From: an uncultured Prevotellaceae bacterium
GTDB taxonomy: Bacteria; Bacteroidota; Bacteroidia; Bacteroidales; Bacteroidaceae
DNA length: 64,000 nt
Direction: 5' to 3'
Assembly: GCA_900320045.1 (NCBI GenBank)
Contig: ONQT01000014.1
Location: 1-64,000, forward strand
The notes under the pieces were generated by a model. It was not told where the DNA came from. It did not search any database and worked only from the letters and a program-made list of their open reading frames with translations. Position numbers and translations under genes: made by a program. Of this stretch, positions 25,109-32,857 are shown piece by piece (the stretch's first letter is position 1; each line of letters opens with the position of its first letter).

Positions 25109-26353
25109 GTGAAACGCAAGAATATCATCCTGACCCTGCTCGTTATCTTGGGCATGGTAACCTTTCTGGACCGCATCAACATCAGTGTGGCGGGAAGCAG
25201 TATCATGCACGACCTGGGACTGACGCCCTCGGAGTGGGGATACGTACAGAGTGCTTTCATCCTTTCCTATGGCATCATGCAGATACCGATGGGTGCTCTC
25301 GGCGATGCTTTCGGACATCGTAAGATATTGGCATTTATCGTACTGTGGTGGTCGCTGTTTACGGCTTTTACCGGAATGGCAGGAACCTTGGCCACGTTGC
25401 TTGTCATCCGTTTCATGTTCGGCATTGGTGAGGCTGGCTCGTCACCGTGCTCGACGGGTGTTATCAGTCGCTGGTTCGAGAAAAACGAGGTCGGCAAGGC
25501 GCAAGGCTATGTCTGGGCAGCCAGTCGTATGGGTGGCGCCCTGACACCGTTTGTCGTCATTCCCGTTATGATGTGGGTGGGCTGGCGATCGGCATTCTAT
25601 CTCTTAGGAGCACTCGGTATTGTCTGGGCCGTCGTGTGGTATTGGTATTATAGACCCAACCCCCAGCCCCTCCCTGCGAGTGAGGGGAGTTGTTGCTCTG
25701 AGAAAGAAGAATCGGTGCTGAAACCATCTGCACCCCTCCATACAGGGAGGGGCTGGGGATGGGTCTCTTCTCCTCAGTTCTGGCTGCTTTGTGGCATGTA
25801 CTTCTTCTACGCCTTCGGCTCGTGGTTCTTCTTCTCCTGGTTCCCCACATTCATGGAGTTAGGTCGTGGCTTCGACAAGTCGGAGTTGACGTACGCTGTT
25901 GCCGTGCCGTTTATCATGAGCATGATAGGAAATATTGCCGGTGGTCACTTGACGGATAAGCTCACCCGCCGTTATGGCATCAAGGTGGGTCGCAAGGCGT
26001 TAGGTTCCAGCTCGCTGGCCGTTTCAGCCGTCTGTATGTTTCTCGCAGCCTTCATTCCCGGTAAGATGGCCGTTTTCGTGTTCCTGTCGTTGTGCTTCGG
26101 CATCTTCGACCTTATGCTGCCGTCGGCTTGGGCCTTGTGTATTGACCTGGGCAAGAAGCAGGCAGGAACGCTGAGCGGAGCGATGAATACCGCAGGAAAT
26201 ATTGGTGGCTTCTGCTGTGGTATCCTGTTTGGCGAACTGGTACAGCGGTCGGGCGATTACAACATGCCACTGTACGTGATAGCGGTCATGCTGCTCATCA
26301 GTGCGCTGTTCTTTGCCTTCATCAATCCAGAGAAACCCATCATTAAGGAATAA
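25109..26353 (+). CDS. MFS transporter, anion:cation symporter (ACS)-like
   Basis: The 414-residue inner-membrane protein starts with GTG (VKRKNIILTLLVILGMVTFLDRINISVAG). It shows MFS motif A-like GALGDAFGHRK and RFMFGIGEAGSSPCSTGVISRWF, as in the ACS family that carries hexuronates, glucarate and similar organic acids. The central loop between helices 6 and 7 (about residues 182-216) is unusual. It is encoded by a palindromic GC-rich element (25652-25766) and reads NPQPLPASEGSCCSEKEESV and then SAPLHTGRGWG. The frame stays open through it. The substrate may be a uronate, given the nearby pectin locus, but that is inference. Confidence 0.85.
   Translation: MKRKNIILTLLVILGMVTFLDRINISVAGSSIMHDLGLTPSEWGYVQSAFILSYGIMQIPMGALGDAFGHRKILAFIVLWWSLFTAFTGMAGTLATLLVIRFMFGIGEAGSSPCSTGVISRWFEKNEVGKAQGYVWAASRMGGALTPFVVIPVMMWVGWRSAFYLLGALGIVWAVVWYWYYRPNPQPLPASEGSCCSEKEESVLKPSAPLHTGRGWGWVSSPQFWLLCGMYFFYAFGSWFFFSWFPTFMELGRGFDKSELTYAVAVPFIMSMIGNIAGGHLTDKLTRRYGIKVGRKALGSSSLAVSAVCMFLAAFIPGKMAVFVFLSLCFGIFDLMLPSAWALCIDLGKKQAGTLSGAMNTAGNIGGFCCGILFGELVQRSGDYNMPLYVIAVMLLISALFFAFINPEKPIIKE
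25652..25766. repeat. REP/MITE-like palindromic element inside the MFS gene
   Basis: CCCCAGCCCCTCCCTG (25661-25676) and CAGGGAGGGGCTGGGG (25743-25758) are perfect 16-bp inverted arms. The symmetry extends outward to AGACCCAA and ATGGGTCT with small differences. The element is about 115 bp and is translated in frame into the cytoplasmic loop. Similar CCCC-rich sequence occurs after rplY (30731-30767). Confidence 0.8.
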
Positions 26354-26356
26354 TAT

Positions 26357-26382
26357 AAAAGGCTGCCAACCGGCAGCCTTTT
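26357..26382. terminator. bidirectional terminator between MFS and DUF5606 genes
   Basis: AAAAGGCTGCC and GGCAGCCTTTT form an 11-bp stem with a small loop, with A and T tracts on both sides. It lies between convergent genes. Confidence 0.88.
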
Positions 26383-26386
26383 ATGT

Positions 26387-26884
26387 TTACTTCTTAGCAG
26401 CTTTCTTCGCTTTTTTCTCCTCCTTCACTTCTTGCTCCTCTTTCACTTCCTTTCTGTCGTCGATGTTGTCTCCCTCTGTAGGAGCCATCTCTTCCTCGAA
26501 ATCAGTGATGCCGGCCTTGATAAGGATGTCGTACCACTGGATGAGTTTCTTGATGTGGCTGTTCTGCACACGGTCCTGATCCCACTTGGGGAGTACCTTC
26601 GAGAAGTATGTATGCAACTCATCAGGAGTAGCCTTCTTGAAGTTGATACTGCAGGGCTTGCCCTTCTCCAGGTCGCGCATGGCAGCCAGCACGTTCATCA
26701 GGGGAACGTCGTCAGTCTCCGTAAACATGGCGATGTCGGCCAGTGACGTGATACGGTCTGTGCCGAAGGCAGGCATACGCTTGTGGGTGTCATCCAATGC
26801 CTCGACGATGAGGCTGTTCGTTGCACGTGATACTAATTTGTAGAGTCCCGGCTTACCCGAGATAGCTAAAATAGTCTGTTTCAT
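26387..26884 (-). CDS. DUF5606 domain protein
   Basis: The 165-residue protein begins MKQTILAISGKPGLYKLVSRATNSLIVEAL and contains DIAMFTETDDVPLMNV and IKKLIQWYDILIKAGITDF, features of a conserved Bacteroidetes family (DUF5606). The C-terminal 35 residues are almost entirely Lys, Glu and Ala and are probably disordered. It is the last gene of the nusB-yajC-ybbR-coaE cluster, 35 bases after coaE. The function is unknown; the N-terminal part resembles small RNA- or nucleotide-related folds only in general appearance. Confidence 0.8.
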   Translation of the reverse strand: MKQTILAISGKPGLYKLVSRATNSLIVEALDDTHKRMPAFGTDRITSLADIAMFTETDDVPLMNVLAAMRDLEKGKPCSINFKKATPDELHTYFSKVLPKWDQDRVQNSHIKKLIQWYDILIKAGITDFEEEMAPTEGDNIDDRKEVKEEQEVKEEKKAKKAAKK

Positions 26885-26901
26885 TGTTTTCTTTTTATTG
26901 T

Positions 26902-26933
26902 CGTTATTTCGTTATATCGTTATTTCGAGACGT
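26902..26933. repeat. octanucleotide array CGTTATTT in the nusB operon
   Basis: Units CGTTATTT, CGTTATAT, CGTTATTT and CGAGACGT have an 8-bp period between the DUF5606 start and the coaE end. It is related to the array at 28893-28916 in the same operon. Confidence 0.75.
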
Positions 26934-27516
26934 CGAGGGAGACTAAAAGTCTCTCAATTTGCGAGGGGAGGTCGGCTTGGCCGTCGTTGACGATTTCGTA
27001 GTCGGCGCGACGTCTGACCTCATCTTGCGGCCACTGGCGCTGTAGCCATTCCAACACTTTCTCACGGCTGATACCGTCACGCTGCATCACTCGCTGGATG
27101 CGAACCTCCTCGGGAGCCGTGACTACCACCACGCGGTCGACGTATCGATAAGCGCCGGACTCGAACATGATGGCACTTTCCATCCATAGGCTGCCGCTCT
27201 CCTCGAAGTCGCGGAAGACTGCGGGATGCACAATGGCGTCGATGGCCTTGGCGTTGGTTTCGCTCTCCAGCAGGAAGCGCGCTACGACGGCTTTGTTCAG
27301 ACTTCTGTCCTCTTGGTAGGTCTCCGGTCCGATGAGCTCCGTCAGTTGTTGCCGAATATCCGGTGAGGTACGGATGAGTCGTTTGGCGGCTGCATCACAG
27401 TCATAGACCTCGATGCCACGCTGAGCTAACAGCTTACAGACGTAACTTTTGCCGGAACCGATGCCTCCGGCGATACCCATCTTCAGGGCTTTCCCCTTAG
27501 TCTGACCTGTCTTCAT
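26920..27516 (-). CDS. coaE: dephospho-CoA kinase
   Basis: The 198-residue protein phosphorylates dephospho-CoA in the last step of CoA synthesis. The P-loop is GIAGGIGSGKS, followed by VYDCDAAAKRLI and HPAVFRDF, and the lid region contains QRVMQRDGIS. ATG 27516 overlaps the ybbR stop codon as ATGA (27516-27513). A longer open frame reaching 27759 lies inside ybbR and lacks family similarity, so it is not used. Translation is probably coupled to ybbR. Confidence 0.93.
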   Translation of the reverse strand: MKTGQTKGKALKMGIAGGIGSGKSYVCKLLAQRGIEVYDCDAAAKRLIRTSPDIRQQLTELIGPETYQEDRSLNKAVVARFLLESETNAKAIDAIVHPAVFRDFEESGSLWMESAIMFESGAYRYVDRVVVVTAPEEVRIQRVMQRDGISREKVLEWLQRQWPQDEVRRRADYEIVNDGQADLPSQIERLLVSLDVSK

Positions 27517-28490
27517 TCGTCTTCTATGAGGTAGTCGACCTGGCGGATGTCGAGCGTAGCACGGCTGACACCATGGGGCACATGGCGCAGATAAATCGAA
27601 CACTTCTCCTGGTGATTCTCGGTAATCTCCCGATAGTCTGCCACCACGACGAAGTCCTCGGGGCGAAGGCTGCGAATCTGGCTGACACCGGCCACGAAGT
27701 GTACCTTGACCTTGGCAGGGAAGGTGCGCAGCACTTTGCCTTCCGGCAGATTGAGGCACAGGATGGGGACGTTGTTCATCGTCTCCTCCGTCAATACGTC
27801 AGTGATAAAACTCAACTGAATTTGTTCGGGCTCCACCTTGACATCGGTAGGATGCGACAGGTTACAGTTAATGCTGAGTGTGTCGCGGAAGTTGACGTAG
27901 TTCAGCGGCTCAGTATAGATGGCGCGGATGCTGTCCAACTTCTCCGGTGAGGAGTAGATGTCAACGCTGTCCGGCGAATATACAACCTGCGAAATGAAGT
28001 ACAGCTGGTCAGGAATAACACGTCCTGTCCAACGGACGGGGACACGTTTGCGCTGTCCATTGTTATAGAAGAACTCCAGCTTCTCGGGTTTGATGGAAAC
28101 AACCTTCGTCGAGGCTTCTAAGCCCAGTTCTACGATGCGCTTCAGGTCTGATGCCCCTACGACACCATAGCCATTGCCACGGTGGTAGGTCTTGAAGGAT
28201 ACGGAGATAGGTTTCCCTTTGGTGCTATAGAGATAGCCCATAATCACCCAGCCCTTGTCTCTGACGGTAACTCGCACGGTGTCAATGGCGGCAGAGGTAA
28301 GCACGACATTTCGAGGAACGCCGGTGACACGAACGGGAACCCTGATTTCCTGCTCATAACTTTCGTTGAGAGTCATCATCAGCCAGAAGATGCCCGAGAG
28401 GAACAGGAAAAAGAGAAAAACCAGGAACTGCTTGTTCATGTTGCTGAACAAGAAGTTCCTGACCGATTCGTATATACTCTTGATAGTCAC
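27513..28490 (-). CDS. YbbR-domain membrane-anchored protein
   Basis: The 325-residue protein has one N-terminal membrane helix (about residues 20-40, FLVFLFFLFLSGIFWLMM) and an extracytoplasmic part with YbbR-like repeats. These carry the pattern VRVTGVPRNVVLTS, VPVRWTGRVIPDQLYF and VPILCLNLPEGKVL. YbbR proteins of Firmicutes (CdaR) regulate cyclic di-AMP synthase; in Bacteroidetes they occur in this conserved cluster with yajC, nusB and coaE. Its own role here is not known. Confidence 0.82.
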   Translation of the reverse strand: MTIKSIYESVRNFLFSNMNKQFLVFLFFLFLSGIFWLMMTLNESYEQEIRVPVRVTGVPRNVVLTSAAIDTVRVTVRDKGWVIMGYLYSTKGKPISVSFKTYHRGNGYGVVGASDLKRIVELGLEASTKVVSIKPEKLEFFYNNGQRKRVPVRWTGRVIPDQLYFISQVVYSPDSVDIYSSPEKLDSIRAIYTEPLNYVNFRDTLSINCNLSHPTDVKVEPEQIQLSFITDVLTEETMNNVPILCLNLPEGKVLRTFPAKVKVHFVAGVSQIRSLRPEDFVVVADYREITENHQEKCSIYLRHVPHGVSRATLDIRQVDYLIEDE

Positions 28491-28514
28491 CGTGCTGATG
28501 CGCTGTGGGAGTCG

Positions 28515-28850
28515 TTAGCTCTGGGTGGGTGTGCTGCTGTTGTCCTTGTAGACGCAGCTCTTGTCGACCTTGACGACGACGCCGTCGGCAATCTTCACTT
28601 CAACGATGCCCGATGCCAGGTCAATCTTCTTCACGGTTCCGTAGATGCCGCCGCTGGTGAATACCTGTGTGCCCTCGGCCAGCGAGTTCTGGAAGTTCTG
28701 AATCTCCTTGCGGCGCTTGTTCTGCGGACGAATAAAAAAGAAGTAAAGGATGACGAACATCAGGATGATCATCACCAGCGGGTTACCGAAAATCATGCCC
28801 AGTCCGCTGGGCTCTTGTGCTGCCTGTGCAGCGAGAATAATCTGTGTCAT
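28515..28850 (-). CDS. yajC: preprotein translocase accessory subunit YajC
   Basis: The 111-residue protein has a single membrane helix followed by the YajC signature YFFFIRPQNKRRKEIQNFQNSL and GTQVFTSGGIYGTVKKID. It accompanies SecDF in assisting the Sec translocon. It lies between nusB and ybbR, with 75 bases to nusB that hold heptamer and octamer repeats. Confidence 0.95.
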   Translation of the reverse strand: MTQIILAAQAAQEPSGLGMIFGNPLVMIILMFVILYFFFIRPQNKRRKEIQNFQNSLAEGTQVFTSGGIYGTVKKIDLASGIVEVKIADGVVVKVDKSCVYKDNSSTPTQS

Positions 28851-28855
28851 GGTTA

Positions 28856-28890
28856 TTTACAATTTGACAATTTACAATTTATTTTTCAAT
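28856..28890. repeat. heptanucleotide array between nusB and yajC
   Basis: TTTACAA, TTTGACA, ATTTACA, ATTTATT and TTTCAAT are units with a 7-bp period. An octamer array follows directly. Confidence 0.75.
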
Positions 28891-28892
28891 TT

Positions 28893-28916
28893 CGATATTT
28901 CGATATGTCGAGGTCT
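28893..28916. repeat. octanucleotide array CGATATTT between nusB and yajC
   Basis: CGATATTT, CGATATGT and CGAGGTCT have an 8-bp period and resemble the array at 26902-26933 in the same operon. Confidence 0.7.
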
Positions 28917-28925
28917 CGTTCTTTC

Positions 28926-29864
28926 TCACCTCTTCTCTTCCATGTGCTTCAGCAGGTGACCTGTTTCTATCAGGTGGCGAGCAATGGCGTCGAGCATGCC
29001 GTTGATGTAACCGGCACTGCGTGGGGTGGAGTAGAGCTTGGCCAGCTCCACATACTCATTGATAGTGACGTTGACGGGAATGCTTGGGAACGTCATCATC
29101 TCAGCGATGGCAATCTGCATGATGACGATGTCCATGTAGGCCAGTCGCGAGAAGTCCCAGTTGCGCGAGGCTTCGCTCATGTAGTGCTGATACTCGTCGG
29201 CATTCATAATGGTGGCGCGGAACAGCTTGCGGGCATAGTCCTTGTCCTCCTCTGAGTCGTATTCCGGCAGCAGCTTCTGCGAGGCCTTGTTCTTCTCGTC
29301 GAAGCGCTTGATGGTCTTCAGCACGAAGGTGTCGACAATCTCCTTGTCGTCGTTCCAGTACAGACTCTGCTCCTCCAGCAGGGCATCCAACTCGGCATTG
29401 TTCTCAATGAGTGTGCGGTACAGCTTGCGCCACAGCTCACGGTCGGCAGCATAGCTGTCCTCAGGAGATGCCATGTAGTCCTTGTAGATCTGGCTCTCCG
29501 AAATTTGGGTGAATATGTTTTTCAGGAATTCCGGCTCATCGCTCCACGACTTCTTCTGGCTTTCCATAAAGTCGTTCAGCATGTGGTTCTCCTCCAGCTG
29601 CAAGGCAAAGCGGTTGTAGGCAAAGCGTTGTGACGGCATAGCTGTTCCCTCTCGCTTGGCTCGTGACTGTGCCACCTCCAAGTGACGGCGTGACTCCTGT
29701 GTAATGCCCACAATGAGGGCCAGCAGGTAGTTATACAAATCGTAGGCCTTGGAGAGACTGAAAATCAGCTCTTTCTCTGCCGATTCAATGTTCTTGCTCC
29801 CGTTTTGATAGTACGCGTAGGTTAACTGGACGACCTTAATCCTGATGAGTTCTCTGTTGATCAT
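28926..29864 (-). CDS. nusB: transcription antitermination factor NusB
   Basis: The 312-residue protein is longer than enteric NusB because Bacteroidetes members carry a large N-terminal helical region. The C-terminal NusB core is recognisable from the segment RNWDFSRLAYMDIVIMQIAIAEMMTFPSIPVNVTINEYVELAKLYST with NGMLDAIAR. It binds boxA RNA in rRNA leaders together with NusE. It is the first gene of the nusB-yajC-ybbR-coaE-DUF5606 operon. Confidence 0.92.
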   Translation of the reverse strand: MINRELIRIKVVQLTYAYYQNGSKNIESAEKELIFSLSKAYDLYNYLLALIVGITQESRRHLEVAQSRAKREGTAMPSQRFAYNRFALQLEENHMLNDFMESQKKSWSDEPEFLKNIFTQISESQIYKDYMASPEDSYAADRELWRKLYRTLIENNAELDALLEEQSLYWNDDKEIVDTFVLKTIKRFDEKNKASQKLLPEYDSEEDKDYARKLFRATIMNADEYQHYMSEASRNWDFSRLAYMDIVIMQIAIAEMMTFPSIPVNVTINEYVELAKLYSTPRSAGYINGMLDAIARHLIETGHLLKHMEEKR

Positions 29865-29901
29865 ATTACTTCAAATAGCTATTTGATACTCTTATCGGTT
29901 G

Positions 29902-29909
29902 CAAAGGTA
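29902..29909 (-). promoter_or_regulatory. -7 element of the nusB operon
   Basis: TACCTTTG on the minus strand lies about 38 bases before the nusB ATG. The region where -33 is expected is occupied by the AGTGAAA array and has no TTG, so this promoter may be weak or regulated. Confidence 0.6.
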
Positions 29910-29917
29910 CGAAATAA

Positions 29918-29945
29918 AGTGAAAAGTGAAGAGTGAAAAGTGAAA
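29918..29945. repeat. heptanucleotide array AGTGAAA x4
   Basis: AGTGAAA, AGTGAAG, AGTGAAA and AGTGAAA are in exact 7-bp register between the divergent nusB and rplY promoters. Confidence 0.93.
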
Positions 29946-29981
29946 AAATTGCTGCCGCACCTATTATTTTGATGTTTTTTC

Positions 29982-30012
29982 TTGTGTGTACGAAGTTTTT
30001 TTTGTACCTTTG
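29982..30012 (+). promoter_or_regulatory. promoter for rplY
   Basis: TTG (29982-29984), 20 bases and TACCTTTG (30005-30012) match the consensus. The predicted leader to ATG 30119 is about 100 bases and looks structured. Confidence 0.78.
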
Positions 30013-30017
30013 CAGCC

Positions 30018-30095
30018 GCTTTTGGCTTTTCCCTTCGGGATGCCGAGCTAAACCTTCGCATCGTGTGATGGTGGATTAAGCATTACAAACTTAAT
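30018..30095 (+). promoter_or_regulatory. structured leader of rplY, possible autoregulatory element
   Basis: Three hairpins can be drawn: 30018-30048, with an inner TCCC-TTC-GGGA stem and outer GGC/GCC pairing; 30059-30070, CATC-GTGT-GATG; and 30075-30095, ATTAAG and CTTAAT. A leader this long and folded before a ribosomal protein gene suggests feedback control, but no known motif was recognised. Confidence 0.4.
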
Positions 30096-30118
30096 TTTAG
30101 AGTAACACATTATTAATT

Positions 30119-30721
30119 ATGAAAGAGATTAACGTAACCGGTCAGAAGCGCACCGACATTGGCAAGAAGGCCTCAAAGCTGCTTCGCAAGGAGGGTTTGG
30201 TACCCTGCAACCTGTATGGTGAGTCAAAGGACAAGAACGGTCTGCCCGAGGCATTTGCCTTTACGGCCAGCATGGCTGAGCTGCGCAAGGCTGTTTATAC
30301 TCCTCATGTATATGTTGTCAACCTGAACATCGACGGCAAGGAGCACAAAGCTATCATCAAGGAGCTTCAGTTCCATCCCACAAGCGATGCTCTGCTGCAC
30401 GCTGACTTCTTCGAGATCAACGAGAAGAAGGCTATCACCGTTGGTATCCCCGTTAACCTGACTGGTCACGCTCAGGGTGTTCGCGATGGTGGTCGTCTGA
30501 ACCTCTCTATCCGTAAGATCAACGTTACCGCTCCTTACAAGCAGATTCCTGAGAAGCTGGACGTCGACGTTACCGAGCTGCAGCTGGGTAAGGCCATCAA
30601 GGTTGGTCAGCTGAGCTTCGACGGTCTGGAGATTGCCACTCCGAAGGAGGTTATCGTTTGCTCCGTCAAGGCTACCCGTGCTTCTCGTTCGGCTGCTGCT
30701 GAGGCTGCTGCCGCAGAGTAA
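30119..30721 (+). CDS. rplY: 50S ribosomal protein bL25, Ctc/TL5 type
   Basis: The 200-residue protein is the long form of L25, with an N-terminal 5S rRNA-binding domain (GQKRTDIGKKASKLLRKEGLVPCNLYG) and a C-terminal beta-domain. The C-terminus is an Ala/Glu tail. It is followed by pth, a common neighbour. The leader may be a regulatory RNA. Confidence 0.96.
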   Translation: MKEINVTGQKRTDIGKKASKLLRKEGLVPCNLYGESKDKNGLPEAFAFTASMAELRKAVYTPHVYVVNLNIDGKEHKAIIKELQFHPTSDALLHADFFEINEKKAITVGIPVNLTGHAQGVRDGGRLNLSIRKINVTAPYKQIPEKLDVDVTELQLGKAIKVGQLSFDGLEIATPKEVIVCSVKATRASRSAAAEAAAAE

Positions 30722-30730
30722 AGGTGAAGC

Positions 30731-30767
30731 CTCACCCCCGACCCCTCTCCTAAGGGCGAAGGGAGTG
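30731..30767. repeat. CCCC-rich degenerate palindromic repeat after rplY
   Basis: CACCCCCGACCCCTCTCC followed by AAGGGCGAAGGGAGTG resembles a half or decayed copy of the palindromic element at 25652-25766. It could also end the rplY message. Confidence 0.5.
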
Positions 30768-30769
30768 AA

Positions 30770-30797
30770 TAGTTTAGAGTTAAGACTTAATAGTTAA
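30770..30797. repeat. heptanucleotide array before pth
   Basis: TAGTTTA, GAGTTAA, GACTTAA and TAGTTAA are in 7-bp register and end just upstream of the pth TTG start codon. Confidence 0.8.
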
Positions 30798-30802
30798 AAG
30801 CT

Positions 30803-31423
30803 TTGGACAAATACTTAATTGTAGGTTTGGGAAACCCTGGCGATGAATATGCCGGCACCCGCCACAATGCAGGCTTTATGGTATTGGACGCTTTCGCGAA
30901 GGCGTCCAATATTTCTTTTGCCGACCGCCGCTATGGTTTCATTGGGGAGACGTCGCTGAAGGGCCGCAAGGTCTTCCTGCTCAAGCCTTCGACCTTCATG
31001 AATCTCAGCGGCAATGCGGTGCGCTATTGGCTCAACCAGGAGAATATCGACACTTCGCGGTTGCTGGTTATCAGTGACGACGTAGCCATTCCCCTCGGCC
31101 AGTTCCGCTTGAAGGCCAACGGCTCCAATGGTGGGCATAACGGTCTTGGACACATCCAGCAGCTCATCGGACAACAGTATGCCCGTCTGCGTATGGGTAT
31201 CGGTAACGACTATCCCGTGGGCAAGCAGATTGACTATGTGCTCGGTCGCTTCTCGACGGAGGAACAGGAGAAACTGCAGCCAGCCATCGACCTTGGTGTC
31301 GACATCATCAAGAGCTTTGTCCTGGCAGGTATTGATATTACCATGAATCAGTACAACAAATTGGGAAAGGGACCCAAGGAACCCAAGCAGCCTGTAAAAC
31401 CCGTTAACCCTACCGAAGGATGA
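30803..31423 (+). CDS. pth: peptidyl-tRNA hydrolase
   Basis: The 206-residue enzyme releases peptides from stalled peptidyl-tRNA. The TTG start at 30803 gives MDKYLIVGLGNPGDEYAGTRHNAGF, which holds the catalytic His of TRHNAG and the conserved GLGNPG. KPSTFMNLSG and SDDVAIPLGQFRLKANGSNGGHNGL follow. A start with TTG is unusual, but the protein homology begins exactly there. It is 81 bases after rplY. Its stop overlaps the start of the S4 protein gene. Confidence 0.95.
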   Translation: MDKYLIVGLGNPGDEYAGTRHNAGFMVLDAFAKASNISFADRRYGFIGETSLKGRKVFLLKPSTFMNLSGNAVRYWLNQENIDTSRLLVISDDVAIPLGQFRLKANGSNGGHNGLGHIQQLIGQQYARLRMGIGNDYPVGKQIDYVLGRFSTEEQEKLQPAIDLGVDIIKSFVLAGIDITMNQYNKLGKGPKEPKQPVKPVNPTEG

Positions 31424-31845
31424 ATGAGGCAAGAATAGACAAGTGGCTGTGGGCTGCCCGCATTTTCAAGACACGCAGCATTGCTGCCGATGCCATCAAG
31501 AACGGTCGTGTCACCATTCAAGGTGTGAACGTCAAGCCGTCACGCATGGTGAAAGTCGGCGAGGTGGTGAGTGTTCGCAAGCCGCCCGTGACTTATTCCT
31601 TTAAGATACTGAAGACCATCGAACAGCGCGTGGGGGCGAAGCTCATCCCCGAAGTGTACGCGAATGTGACTTCTGCCGACCAATACGAGCTGTTGGAGAT
31701 GAACCGTATCAGCGGCTTCATCAATCGCCAGCGCGGTACAGGTCGCCCCACGAAGAAAGACCGCCGTGCACTCGACGAATTCGTAGGACCTTCACTCGAA
31801 GGCGACTTCTTCGACGACTTCGATTTCGACGATGACGACGACTAA
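31420..31845 (+). CDS. S4-domain RNA-binding protein, Hsp15-like
   Basis: The 141-residue protein has an N-terminal S4 domain (RIDKWLWAARIFKTRSIAADAIKNGRVTIQGVNVKPSRMVKVGE) that matches heat-shock protein Hsp15 (HslR). Hsp15 rescues 50S subunits that still carry peptidyl-tRNA, which fits its neighbour pth. ATGA overlap with pth (31420-31423) implies coupled translation. The C-terminus is an Asp/Phe-rich acidic tail (DFFDDFDFDDDDD), common in this phylum. Confidence 0.88.
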   Translation: MNEARIDKWLWAARIFKTRSIAADAIKNGRVTIQGVNVKPSRMVKVGEVVSVRKPPVTYSFKILKTIEQRVGAKLIPEVYANVTSADQYELLEMNRISGFINRQRGTGRPTKKDRRALDEFVGPSLEGDFFDDFDFDDDDD

Positions 31846-31887
31846 GGTCGAATTATCTAAATAATATCCCATTAAAAGTGTAAACCG

Positions 31888-32850
31888 ATGTTGTTAGACA
31901 TAGTATTGATAGTAATTGGTGTGGCGATGGTGCTCTACGGTGCTGACAGGCTGACGGATGGTGCTTCGGCACTGGCCCGTCGCATGAATGTACCCGAAAT
32001 CGTCATCGGTTTGACCATTGTTGCTGCCGGTACGTCAGCTCCCGAGTTGTTCGTCAGTTTGGTGTCCGCATTGAAGGGCACTGCCGACTTGGCGGTTGGT
32101 AACGTCGTGGGTTCGAACACCATGAACTGCATGCTCATTGTGGGCTGTGCTGCGCTGGTCGCTCCGATGACCATCAGCAAGAGTACGGTGAAGAAGGATA
32201 TTCCCTTTTCTGTCGGAGCATCCGTCATACTCATGTTTCTGGCACTTGATGACTATATGGATCATATCGAGGGTGTCCTCCTGCTGATAGCCTTTGCAGG
32301 CTTTATGGCCTACACCTTGACACAGGCCCGACAAAGTCAGACCAAACAGCAACAGGCTGGGCAGATAGAGGAAGAACCTGCTCCCCAGACCGTCAAGCAG
32401 CAGAAACTGTGGCTGAGCATCGTTTTCGTCTTGCTGGGTTTGACTATGCTGGTCGTTGGCAGTAATCTCTTTGTCGATGCGGCTTCCCGTGTAGCTTATA
32501 CTTTAGGCGTCAGTGAAGGCGTGGTGGGTTTGACCATCGTAGCCGGAGGCACGTCGTTGCCCGAGTTGGCCACCAGTGTCGTTGCCGCCCGCAAGGGACA
32601 GTCGGCTCTCGCCATTGGTAACGTCATCGGTTCCAATGTCTTTAACATCCTGCTCATCTTGGGACTGACGGCAACCATCACCCCGCTTGACATTGACGAT
32701 ATTACCATCGTCGACATGTCTGTGATGCTGCTGTCCGTTGTGATGGTATGGCTCTTCTCCAGAACCCGCTATACCGTCGAGCGATGGGAGGGTGGCCTGT
32801 TGGTGTTGCTCTATCTGGCCTACCTCGGCTGGCTGATAGCTTCGCTGTAG
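31888..32850 (+). CDS. calcium/sodium antiporter, CaCA family
   Basis: The 320-residue inner-membrane exchanger has the two inverted alpha-repeats of the family, GLTIVAAGTSAPELFVSLVSA with GNVVGSNTMN, and GLTIVAGGTSLPELATSVVAA with GNVIGSNVFN. Each carries the ion-coordinating glutamate. Ten to eleven helices fill its length. It lies 42 bases after the S4 protein gene and seven bases before the convergent caspase-like gene. I found no promoter of its own, so it may be read from the rplY promoter. Confidence 0.92.
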   Translation: MLLDIVLIVIGVAMVLYGADRLTDGASALARRMNVPEIVIGLTIVAAGTSAPELFVSLVSALKGTADLAVGNVVGSNTMNCMLIVGCAALVAPMTISKSTVKKDIPFSVGASVILMFLALDDYMDHIEGVLLLIAFAGFMAYTLTQARQSQTKQQQAGQIEEEPAPQTVKQQKLWLSIVFVLLGLTMLVVGSNLFVDAASRVAYTLGVSEGVVGLTIVAGGTSLPELATSVVAARKGQSALAIGNVIGSNVFNILLILGLTATITPLDIDDITIVDMSVMLLSVVMVWLFSRTRYTVERWEGGLLVLLYLAYLGWLIASL

Positions 32851-32857
32851 GAAAGAC

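Noticed and set aside
27517..27759. Upstream extension of coaE
   Set aside because: It lies within ybbR and has Arg/Pro/Gly-rich shadow composition; ATG 27516 overlaps the ybbR stop as ATGA and starts the conserved P-loop protein.
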